Source of the DNA: an uncultured Clostridium sp.
GTDB taxonomy: Bacteria > Bacillota > Clostridia > Lachnospirales > Lachnospiraceae
NCBI GenBank assembly: GCA_900551135.1
Contig: URUX01000146.1
Coordinates: 1 to 6,229, forward strand
Direction of reading: 5' to 3'
Length of the DNA stretch: 6,229 bases
Below, one piece after another: positions 1 through 4,878 of this stretch. The notes under the pieces were generated by a model, which had not been told where the DNA came from, made no database searches, and saw nothing but the letters and a program-made list of their open reading frames with translations. The number at the start of each line of letters is the position of its first letter. Within the stretch, counting starts at the first letter, position 1. The position numbers were made by a program, and so were the translations under genes.

Positions 1-34
1 CCGCTGGATTATAATTCTTTTCCAATTCTTTCAT
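1..34 (-). CDS. valS: Valyl-tRNA synthetase, N-terminal start only (runs off the window)
   Basis: Only the first 11 codons lie in the window; they read MKELEKNYNPA, a close match to the usual N-terminus of clostridial valyl-tRNA synthetase (MKELxKTYNP-type, just before the first helix of the catalytic domain). The enzyme charges tRNA-Val with valine in the cytoplasm. The ATG at 34 has a strong ribosome binding site, AAAGGAG at 44-50, nine bases upstream, and follows the HAD gene by 27 bases with no terminator or promoter in between. It is therefore probably the fourth gene of the transcript that starts at the T-box leader near 1814. The valine specifier predicted for that leader was read from RNA structure, independently of this peptide, and the two agree. 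The short length limits certainty, but peptide, ribosome binding site and T-box together make the call good. Confidence 0.82.
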   Translation of the reverse strand, partial: MKELEKNYNPA

Positions 35-43
35 GGGTATATT

Positions 44-50
44 CTCCTTT
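44..50 (-). promoter_or_regulatory. Ribosome binding site of valS
   Basis: AAAGGAG on the minus strand, nine bases before the ATG at 34. It fixes the start of the truncated valS reading frame and shows that the few codons at the window edge begin a real gene. No hairpin or promoter lies in the 27-base gap, so translation starts independently on a shared transcript. Confidence 0.75.
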
Positions 51-61
51 ATGTGTATTGA

Positions 62-679
62 TTATTTCAATAATTCTGTTGGTTGTTTCAGATAATACTC
101 TGCCTGAATCTGCTCCCTGCTTCTGCAGCCCCACAGAGCCAGAGCTCCATGGACGCCCGCCGCCTCTGCACATTTCATATCGTAAATACTGTCTCCAACG
201 TAAAGAACCTGTTTGGGACTGGCCTTTGTCTGGCTGAGATAGAAAAGCATGGGGGCTGGATCCGGCTTGTGGACTGCCGTATCGTCGCAGCAAACCACGG
301 TTTCAAAGTAATCTCCCAGTCCCCGCGAAACCACTCCTTTTTCGTATTCTTCCCGGCTCCGGGATGTAATAACCCCCAGATGAATCCCTGCTTCTTTCAG
401 GCCTTTCAATGTCTCCTCTATGCCGTCAAAGATACGGATGCTGGCTTCTTCCTGGTCTGCATATCCATTCCAGATATCAAAATTTTCTTTTGTATCCTCA
501 ATCCCCAGCTGCGTTAATGCGTCCGATCCGGTAATTCCCAGTACAAACTGGAGTTCTTCCTCCTGGAGCGTCCTTCCCTGCATCTGGAAAACCAGGCGCT
601 GAAGAGATTTGATAATCGAATACTCCGTATCTAACAGGATTCCATCTACGTCAAATACTACATAATCGTATGATTTCAT
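62..679 (-). CDS. HAD-superfamily hydrolase, phosphoglycolate phosphatase/beta-phosphoglucomutase-like
   Basis: A 205-residue protein, the usual size for a subfamily I HAD phosphatase with a helical C1 cap. Motif I is FDVDG with nucleophile D10 and acid/base D12. The cap covers roughly residues 18-85. Motif II is VITS (T105/S106), motif III is K138 in HKPDP, and motif IV is GDSIYD with D163 and D167 for Mg2+. All catalytic residues are present, so it should be an active cytosolic phosphohydrolase on a small phosphorylated metabolite. The substrate cannot be read from sequence. The residue after DVDG is isoleucine where Thr or Val is usual, a mild deviation. The start at 679 follows a GGGGG-containing ribosome binding site and lies 14 bases after the preceding stop. 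It is the third gene behind the T-box leader and directly precedes valS, so it is probably induced when tRNA-Val is uncharged. Confidence 0.9.
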   Translation of the reverse strand: MKSYDYVVFDVDGILLDTEYSIIKSLQRLVFQMQGRTLQEEELQFVLGITGSDALTQLGIEDTKENFDIWNGYADQEEASIRIFDGIEETLKGLKEAGIHLGVITSRSREEYEKGVVSRGLGDYFETVVCCDDTAVHKPDPAPMLFYLSQTKASPKQVLYVGDSIYDMKCAEAAGVHGALALWGCRSREQIQAEYYLKQPTELLK

Positions 680-693
680 GATTTTCCCCCTTT

Positions 694-894
694 TTACATC
701 TGTCTGCGGACAATCCGGTACTCGTCATCTAACTGGTAATAAGGACAGGCAAAGCTGGCACTGCTTAAAAAACGTTCCATCTCATCTTCATCCAAATCCG
801 CCTCGCAGATATAATATCCATAGTCCTCGTCATAGGTATAATTGGCGCAGGTATCACAGCTTGTCTGACCGGTTTTTTTTCCTGTCTGTTTCAT
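694..894 (-). CDS. Small four-cysteine protein, DUF6472-like
   Basis: A 66-residue cytosolic protein with no signal peptide or membrane segment. Four cysteines are arranged as C13-x2-C16, C30 and C50, which looks like a zinc- or metal-binding knuckle. The rest is rich in acidic and tyrosine residues (YDEDYGYYIC, then DLDEDEMERF) and ends in a basic tail, RIVRRQM. It resembles, from memory, the DUF6472 family of Lachnospiraceae, whose function is unknown. A longer reading frame starts at 957, but the ATG at 894 is preferred: it overlaps the stop of the acetyltransferase gene as ATGA (891-894), the extra upstream residues lie inside that gene, and the family starts close to the first CxxC. The overlap implies translational coupling. 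It is the second gene of the predicted valine T-box operon. The metal-binding role is inference. Confidence 0.82.
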   Translation of the reverse strand: MKQTGKKTGQTSCDTCANYTYDEDYGYYICEADLDEDEMERFLSSASFACPYYQLDDEYRIVRRQM

Positions 895-1424
895 AGCAGT
901 CTCTCCTCTTGCCGTTTTATTTTGGAACGCCTGGCAGCCATCTGATAGTTGTCCCACAATTCCTCTTTATAAGAAAACGCCGCTTTCATAAACTGCTCTT
1001 CTTCAAATCCTACTGCCTCATAACAGGCTTTGGCTCCTGGATTGTTTGCAAAAACCCGAAGTCTGACCGTATCTGCTTTCAGGATGTGAAATGCATACTC
1101 CAATGCCAGGCTCAGCATTTCCTTTCCATATCCTTTCCCCCGAATGGTGGGGTCTACCACAATAAAACCGAAAAACAGTTCATTGTTCTGGTAATCCATG
1201 GTTCGCATCAGCAAATGGCCCACTACCTGTCCATTCTCATCTAATGCGGCCATCGGCCAGCCATTATTGTCCTGTTCCCACTTTTTGCAGTAATCATCAA
1301 TCTGCTGTCTGGTCAGCGGATAAGAAAACTGTCCGGCGCTCCATTTCACGAAGGCTTTTTCATCGTCAAACCACTTTATCAGGTATTCCCCGTCCTGTGG
1401 CTTAAAAGGCCGTAATCGAAGCAT
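891..1424 (-). CDS. GNAT-family N-acetyltransferase, first gene of the valine T-box operon
   Basis: A 177-residue protein of normal GNAT length. Beta-strand 4 and the acetyl-CoA pyrophosphate loop are visible as VDPTIRGKGYGKEML (R95 to G100 give the R-x-x-G-x-G/A signature). Motif B follows as ANNPGAKACYEAVGF (about 126-140), with Y135 in the usual general-acid position. It should transfer acetyl from acetyl-CoA to an amine. The overall look is RimJ/RimL-like, but the substrate is unknown. The ATG at 1424 is chosen because AAGGAGG (1430-1436) sits five bases upstream and the protein aligns to the family from MLRLRPF. An in-frame extension to 1592 would be translated through the T-box terminator and is not credible. 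The gene begins 19 bases after the terminator U-tract, so its expression should depend directly on T-box read-through. Its stop overlaps the next start. Confidence 0.9.
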   Translation of the reverse strand: MLRLRPFKPQDGEYLIKWFDDEKAFVKWSAGQFSYPLTRQQIDDYCKKWEQDNNGWPMAALDENGQVVGHLLMRTMDYQNNELFFGFIVVDPTIRGKGYGKEMLSLALEYAFHILKADTVRLRVFANNPGAKACYEAVGFEEEQFMKAAFSYKEELWDNYQMAARRSKIKRQEERLL

Positions 1425-1443
1425 TGTTACCTCCTTCTGTTCC

Positions 1444-1482
1444 AAAAAAGAAAGCCCTCTGCATACTGTATATGCAAAGGGC
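1444..1482 (-). terminator. T-box intrinsic terminator
   Basis: A 12-bp hairpin, GCCCTTTGCATA against TATGCAGAGGGC with one G-U pair and a five-base loop, is followed by the U-tract TTTCTTTTTT. Its 5' arm (1471-1482) shares 1476-1481 with the antiterminator's closing strand, so the two folds exclude each other. Charged tRNA-Val should allow this terminator to form; uncharged tRNA should stabilise the antiterminator and let RNA polymerase reach the acetyltransferase gene. Confidence 0.93.
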
Positions 1483-1754
1483 GAAATCACCGCGGTACCA
1501 CCTTTTTTCTGCCAGACTCCTGTTAAAAAGGAATGTCTGACACTCTTACAGCCCTGTAACGCTGGCTTGGCGGAAACCTCTACTAAGACCATTGATCTGT
1601 CCCGATTCTGTCTGTTGGAAATTCCGGTTCAGAAGCTACCTTCCATCTGCTCTTCCTCAGACTGCCTTTCAGCCAGCGGGCCGTCCTCTCTGCCAGGGTC
1701 TGCAGGTGTACTCCTCTTCCTCATTACCTTTTTAATTATAAAACTTCGCAACGA

Positions 1755-1812
1755 TTCAGGACAGGGCATCTTCTTGTCCGGCTTTTCCCAACAGATCTCC
1801 CGCCGTCCTGAA
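1755..1812 (-). other. Hairpin at the predicted 5' end of the T-box transcript
   Basis: TTCAGGAC (1812-1805) is exactly complementary to GTCCTGAA (1762-1755), an 8-bp stem enclosing about 42 bases with further internal pairing potential. It begins within a few bases of the expected transcription start and lies upstream of Stem I. It is not part of the core T-box fold and has no U-tract, so a role in RNA stability or leader folding is more likely than termination. That role is inferred. Confidence 0.5.
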
Positions 1813-1820
1813 CAGTTCTA

Positions 1821-1849
1821 ATCATATCGGGGTTTTAACCATTTGTCAA
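1821..1849 (-). promoter_or_regulatory. Housekeeping sigma-factor promoter for the T-box/valS operon
   Basis: On the minus strand TTGACA (1849-1844) and TATGAT (1826-1821) are separated by exactly 17 bases. The -35 is a full consensus match and the -10 differs at one position. Transcription would start near 1813-1815. The -35 begins three bases after the stop codon of the HD-domain gene, so the promoter fills nearly the entire space between the two gene blocks. Confidence 0.88.
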
Positions 1850-1852
1850 CCT

Positions 1853-2440
1853 CTACTTTCTGAGATTTCCCCGTCCTACGTGTTTTTGGATAATCTGATC
1901 CGTTACCTGATACAGCTTTTCTGAGCCTAATCTGGTCTTTCCCTGCCGTCCGTATACCTGCTCTGCGCTTACCTGATGATTTTTCCAGTCGCCGCCATCA
2001 TTGCTGTCATTTAATATCAGGGGCTGAAGGTTATCCATGGCGCGGGCAAACTTTGCTTCCGGCGTCTCACATGCTTCAAATTCATCAAAAACCCCAATGA
2101 GTTCCTGCTTTTGATCTTCCGGCAGCATGGAATACAGCTTTTCCTTTGCCGCATCCTCTCTGGCTTTCTGGGTTTTTTTGCTTTCTTCATCATAGGCATA
2201 CGTATCCCCTGCCTCAATCTCCACAATATCATGGATCAGGCACATCAGCATCACCTTTGTAATGTCAATCTCTTCATTGGAATACTCCCTTAACAGATAG
2301 GCCATAATCGCCATATGCCATGCATGCTCTGCATCATTTTCATTTCTCCCATGTCCGGACAAATGAGTCTGACGGAAAATATTCTTCTCTTTGTCAATCT
2401 CCAGAGCAAATTTCAACTGTTTTTTTAATCTGTCATCCAT
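1853..2440 (-). CDS. HD-domain phosphohydrolase, YfbR/HDDC2-like 5'-nucleotidase
   Basis: A 195-residue helical HD-domain protein of the HD_3 type. The metal ligands can be followed as H39 (in DAEHAWH), H70-D71 (LIHD) and D136 (AMDNLQP). E74 lies three residues after the HD pair. This order and spacing match E. coli YfbR (H33, H68-D69, E72, D137), a cytosolic 5'-deoxynucleotidase that dephosphorylates dNMPs with a divalent metal. The exact substrate here is inferred from family resemblance. The start at 2440 follows AGAGG eight bases upstream. The gene lies 27 bases after the small membrane protein gene and is the last of the upstream block. No intrinsic terminator separates it from the T-box promoter: only three bases lie between its TAG and the -35 element. 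Confidence 0.88.
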   Translation of the reverse strand: MDDRLKKQLKFALEIDKEKNIFRQTHLSGHGRNENDAEHAWHMAIMAYLLREYSNEEIDITKVMLMCLIHDIVEIEAGDTYAYDEESKKTQKAREDAAKEKLYSMLPEDQKQELIGVFDEFEACETPEAKFARAMDNLQPLILNDSNDGGDWKNHQVSAEQVYGRQGKTRLGSEKLYQVTDQIIQKHVGRGNLRK

Positions 2441-2467
2441 CTTACACGCCTCTTTTTACTGTCTTTC

Positions 2468-2638
2468 TCAATACAGGTCCTGTGGTCCCGACTGTCCTTT
2501 GTCTTTCCTGATCTGATCATAAGCCTCTAAAATACCCTTTTTCACTGCAGTTTTGATAATCAGATACAAGCCGACGAAAATTGCTCCAATCAATGCAATA
2601 TTAAATATCATTGCAAACACCCAAAATACCATATTCAT
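2468..2638 (-). CDS. Small single-pass membrane protein (56 residues)
   Basis: This short reading frame starts at ATG 2638 and ends with TGA at 2468. A near-perfect AAGGAGG ribosome binding site lies upstream, with seven bases between it and the ATG. Residues 4-29 form one long hydrophobic helix (VFWVFAMIFN onward to LYLIIK). A basic amphipathic stretch, AVKKGILEAYDQIRKDKG (31-48), and a polar tail ending GPQDLY follow. The positive charges after the helix suggest the C-terminus is cytoplasmic. It has no cleavable signal peptide. The hydrophobic helix followed by KKGILEAY resembles, from memory, DUF6019-type small proteins of Clostridia; function is unknown. It sits between the ArsC/Spx-like gene (22-base gap) and the HD gene (27-base gap) and is probably cotranscribed with them. 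The ribosome binding site, its fit into the gap and the sensible topology make a chance frame unlikely. Confidence 0.8.
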   Translation of the reverse strand: MNMVFWVFAMIFNIALIGAIFVGLYLIIKTAVKKGILEAYDQIRKDKGQSGPQDLY

Positions 2639-2660
2639 CCTGCTGCCTCCTTATTAACCG

Positions 2661-3008
2661 TCAGCCTAAGTTTTTCCATTCCTCTTCTTTAAATCCAACT
2701 AAAATCCGATCTCCGTCTACGATAATCGGCCGTTTTACCAGCATCCCGTCGCTGGCTAAAAGAGCAATCTGCTCTTCTTCTGACATTTCTGCCAGGCGAT
2801 CTTTTAATCCCAGTTCCCGGTATTTTAATCCGCTGGTATTAAAAAATTTTTTCAAAGGAAGACCGCTGGCCTGATACCATGCTTTGATTTCTTCTGCCTT
2901 TGGGTTATCTTCTCCAATATGTCTTGGTTCATAATGGATTCCCTGTGCATCCAGCCACTTTTTCGCTTTCTGACAGGTGCTGCATTTTGGATACCAGATA
3001 AATTGCAT
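2661..3008 (-). CDS. ArsC/Spx-family thioredoxin-fold protein (YffB/MgsR-like)
   Basis: A 115-residue protein of typical ArsC/Spx-family length. It opens with a short beta-strand leading into a CSTC motif (C9 and C12 from this start). The family signatures KKFFNTSG and DGMLVKRPIIV follow; the latter holds the conserved Arg-cis-Pro element, then a strand reading VGFKEEEW. The CxxC pair is the Spx-type arrangement, and there are no ars genes nearby, so a thiol redox or regulatory role is more likely than arsenate resistance. Database names would probably say arsenate reductase family protein. Two adjacent ATGs exist, at 3011 and 3008. AGGAGG lies only three bases from the first and six from the second, and related proteins usually have the first Cys at residue 9, so 3008 is preferred. 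The ribosome binding site overlaps the stop of the aldo/keto reductase gene, indicating tight coupling. Confidence 0.87.
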   Translation of the reverse strand: MQFIWYPKCSTCQKAKKWLDAQGIHYEPRHIGEDNPKAEEIKAWYQASGLPLKKFFNTSGLKYRELGLKDRLAEMSEEEQIALLASDGMLVKRPIIVDGDRILVGFKEEEWKNLG

Positions 3009-3018
3009 CATATCCCTC

Positions 3019-4041
3019 CTATATCGGCTTTCCAGCCAGAATTTCCATATAGTCTTTGTAATTTTCTTCTAACAGTTTTGGTGTATCCAGATGGTAAGGA
3101 CACTTGCTGCTGCATTGTCCACAGTGCAGACAATTTTCAATCTGCTTCATCTTTTCCTGTACTTCCCTGGTAAGCTGCGCTTCAGAAGGGGATCTTCGGA
3201 TCATCAAAGACATACGGGCGCAGTTATTAATCTCAATTCCCACTGGACAAGGCATACAGTAACCGCAGCCCCGGCAGAAGTTTCCAGCCAGTTCCGTTCT
3301 GTCGTGAGCAATCATCTCCTGAATCTCTTTTGTCATTACAGGCGGCTCGTTGACATAGCTGATAAATTCATCCAACTCCTTCTCCCTCTGGACTCCCCAG
3401 ATTGGAAGCACATGGTCGAACTGATCCAGATAGGCATAGGCTGCGGCAGAATTGGTTATCAGACCGCCGGACAGCGCTTTCATGGCAATAAAACCGATAT
3501 TCTGTTCCTTACAACGGCTGACCAGAGCCAAATCCCGCTCTGAAGCCAGATAACAAAATGGAAACTGCAGGGTTTCGTAAAGTCCGGACTCCACCGCCTC
3601 TTCTGCTACAGCAAGGCTGTGGTTGGTAATCCCGATATGACGAACCTTTCCCTGTTTCTTTGCTTCCAGCATCGCCTCGTAAAGCCCTGTGCCGTCTCCG
3701 GGTTTTGGGCAGAACGACGGATTGTGGAACTGGTAGACATCAATATAGTCTGTCTTTAGCAGAGACAGGCTGGTTTCTAAATCCTTCCAAAAATCCTCTG
3801 CTGTTTCAGCCGCCGTTTTGGTTGCAATATAAATCTGATCCCGAACATCCGACAGCGCCTCTCCAATTTTTTCTTCGCTGTCTGAATAAGCCCTCGCCGT
3901 ATCAAAAAATGTCATTCCATTCTCAAACGCTTTCCTTAAAAGAAATCCGGCATCCTCCATGGATACTCTCTGAACCGGCAAAGCCCCAAATCCATTTTTG
4001 TTGACTGTAATTCCTGTCTTACCCAGTGTTACCTGCGACAT
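3019..4041 (-). CDS. Aldo/keto reductase with C-terminal two-cluster [4Fe-4S] domain
   Basis: A 340-residue two-part protein. Residues 1 to about 235 form an aldo/keto reductase (beta/alpha)8 barrel. Its catalytic tetrad is intact: D47 and Y52 in FFDTARAYSDSE, K75 in IATKT, and H106 in VYQFHNPS. NAD(P)H is the expected cofactor. The C-terminal part carries two ferredoxin-like cysteine sets, CRGCGYCMPCP (C256, C259, C262, C265) and CLHCGQCSSKCP (C304, C307, C310, C314), each able to bind a [4Fe-4S] cluster. This AKR-plus-ferredoxin architecture is common in anaerobic Firmicutes and suggests that hydride chemistry is linked to one-electron transfer; the substrate is not known. The start at 4041 has GGGAGG nine bases upstream. 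The gene lies 24 bases after the TPR-like gene, and its stop overlaps the ribosome binding site of the ArsC/Spx-like gene. Confidence 0.93.
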   Translation of the reverse strand: MSQVTLGKTGITVNKNGFGALPVQRVSMEDAGFLLRKAFENGMTFFDTARAYSDSEEKIGEALSDVRDQIYIATKTAAETAEDFWKDLETSLSLLKTDYIDVYQFHNPSFCPKPGDGTGLYEAMLEAKKQGKVRHIGITNHSLAVAEEAVESGLYETLQFPFCYLASERDLALVSRCKEQNIGFIAMKALSGGLITNSAAAYAYLDQFDHVLPIWGVQREKELDEFISYVNEPPVMTKEIQEMIAHDRTELAGNFCRGCGYCMPCPVGIEINNCARMSLMIRRSPSEAQLTREVQEKMKQIENCLHCGQCSSKCPYHLDTPKLLEENYKDYMEILAGKPI

Positions 4042-4065
4042 TGTTCTGTTCCTCCCTTCCCTTTA

Positions 4066-4878
4066 TCAGACCATTCCCCGATATTCCTGTTTCCATTGTC
4101 TGATCAGTTTAGAAGCTCCTTCCAGCTTCTCAGAAGATTCTTTTGCAAACAGCCCCTCCAGCTTTAAAATACGCTCAGAAGTCTTTGCTCTCTCCCTGGC
4201 TTCTCCAATCTCTGCTTCCCACGCTTCTTTCTGAGTCTCGCTTATGGGCGCAAGATGGTATTTTCGTTCTGTCATTCCTTCGCCTGTCCGGCTTAAGTAG
4301 TACATCCTCTTTAAAATATCTTCACTCTTTCGGAAGCTATAGGCTTTTTCAAACGAAGCCCATGCCTTTTGAAACTGAAACATTCTGGCCTGGGTACAGC
4401 CAAGGCTGCACCACACCTTTTCCAAAAATTCATCGGTTACTGCACCGCCTTTGGGCAGTTCTGCAATTTTCCCGTAAATAGCAGCAGCCTTTCCATACTG
4501 CTTTCTTACAAACATATAATCCCCTTTTTGGCGGGCATATTCCGCCTGAGGAAGCTTTCTGAGTGCTGCTGTCTCCTGGCGGAACTTTGCCTGTTCAGAA
4601 GAGGAATAATAGCCGGATTCTGAGAGAATCAAAAACAGAAGCTGATCCCCCTCCCCTTTGCTTTCTATCCATTTTTCCAGTTTGGAAGCCAGTACCTCCA
4701 TGTCCAGTTCTTCCCGAATAAACGCGATTAAATGCTCATCTACAAAACCGTCCAGTACCAGCAGCGGATTGTGGTAAATCACATAGCACAGTTCCGCAGA
4801 TGACCAAATCCGGATGCCCAGAGTCTCTATATAATAAGGATTTTTTACCGGCTCCTGCCGGCAGACCATCAGGCTCAT
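4066..4878 (-). CDS. TPR-like protein of unknown function, coupled to the DUF5716-like gene
   Basis: I do not recognise a named family for this 270-residue cytosolic protein. Residues about 18-105 form a mixed alpha/beta region. A tetratricopeptide-like pair follows: one helix-turn-helix near 113-139 (ARQKGDYMFVRKQYGKAAAI, with typical G/Y/A spacing) and a second near 152-182 (CSLGCTQARMFQFQKAWASF). Residues 214-266 are highly charged helix, probably coiled coil, ending WKQEYRGMV. There is no signal peptide or membrane segment. Its ATG overlaps the stop of the Hsp70-like gene in ATGA (4875-4878), so the two are translationally coupled and probably made in fixed ratio. TPR proteins often act as partners of Hsp70-type chaperones, so a physical partnership with the upstream product is a reasonable inference, not something the sequence proves. 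Confidence 0.8.
   Translation of the reverse strand: MSLMVCRQEPVKNPYYIETLGIRIWSSAELCYVIYHNPLLVLDGFVDEHLIAFIREELDMEVLASKLEKWIESKGEGDQLLFLILSESGYYSSSEQAKFRQETAALRKLPQAEYARQKGDYMFVRKQYGKAAAIYGKIAELPKGGAVTDEFLEKVWCSLGCTQARMFQFQKAWASFEKAYSFRKSEDILKRMYYLSRTGEGMTERKYHLAPISETQKEAWEAEIGEARERAKTSERILKLEGLFAKESSEKLEGASKLIRQWKQEYRGMV

Larger units (their letters stand above)
1444..1814 (-). promoter_or_regulatory. T-box leader, predicted valine-specific (specifier GUA)
   Basis: A tRNA-sensing transcription-antitermination leader. In RNA order, Stem I opens with GGU (1728-1726) paired to ACC (1628-1626). A specifier loop follows, flanked by a GAAG/CUUC helix and a CACCUGC/GCAGAUGG helix. Its left strand ends in AGUA (1712-1709), facing GAA (1643-1641), the loop E arrangement. 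AGAGAG (1691-1686) and a GCUGGCUG loop form the apical part. Counting the right strand of the loop as in glyQS leaders gives GUA at 1639-1637, a valine codon followed by a purine. Stem III-like hairpins follow, including GUCAGAC/GUCUGGC. The T-box AGGUGGUACCGCGG is at 1490-1503. The antiterminator (1476-1505) has AAAGG/CCUUU, a UGGUACC bulge and GCG/CGC. UGGU would pair with ACCA, matching A73 of tRNA-Val rather than U73 of tRNA-Gly. valS lies downstream in the same transcript. Confidence 0.93.

Noticed and set aside
9..293. 94-residue minus-strand open frame ending near the window start
   Set aside because: It lies inside the HAD gene in another frame, shows no family resemblance, and its last part covers the valS ribosome binding site and start region, which use a different frame.
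895..957. Longer start for the four-cysteine protein at 957
   Set aside because: The added 21 residues overlap the acetyltransferase C-terminus, lack family features, and the ATGA junction at 891-894 gives a natural coupled start.
1425..1592. Upstream in-frame extension of the acetyltransferase to an ATG at 1592
   Set aside because: It would run through the T-box motif and terminator. The ATG at 1424 has an ideal ribosome binding site and matches the family N-terminus.
1638..1640. GGU (glycine) as the T-box specifier
   Set aside because: This register is one base off relative to glyQS loop spacing, the UGGU bulge suits A73 rather than the U73 of tRNA-Gly, and valS is the synthetase downstream.
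1735..1740. TATAAT on the minus strand as a second promoter inside the leader
   Set aside because: No acceptable -35 element lies 16-18 bases upstream (the sequence there is TGTCCT). It is part of the A/T-rich stretch before Stem I, and a start here would add nothing to the strong promoter at 1821-1849.
1567..1821. 84-residue plus-strand open frame across the T-box region
   Set aside because: It is antisense to the structured leader, has no ribosome binding site and shows no recognisable domain; it is explained by the RNA element.
2661..3008. Arsenate resistance function for the ArsC/Spx-family protein
   Set aside because: The CxxC motif is Spx-like, and no arsR, arsB or acr3-type neighbour is present; the fold supports the family but not arsenate reduction.
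3091..3543. 150-residue plus-strand open frame inside the aldo/keto reductase gene
   Set aside because: It is a shadow frame opposite a gene with intact catalytic and cluster motifs, with no family resemblance of its own.
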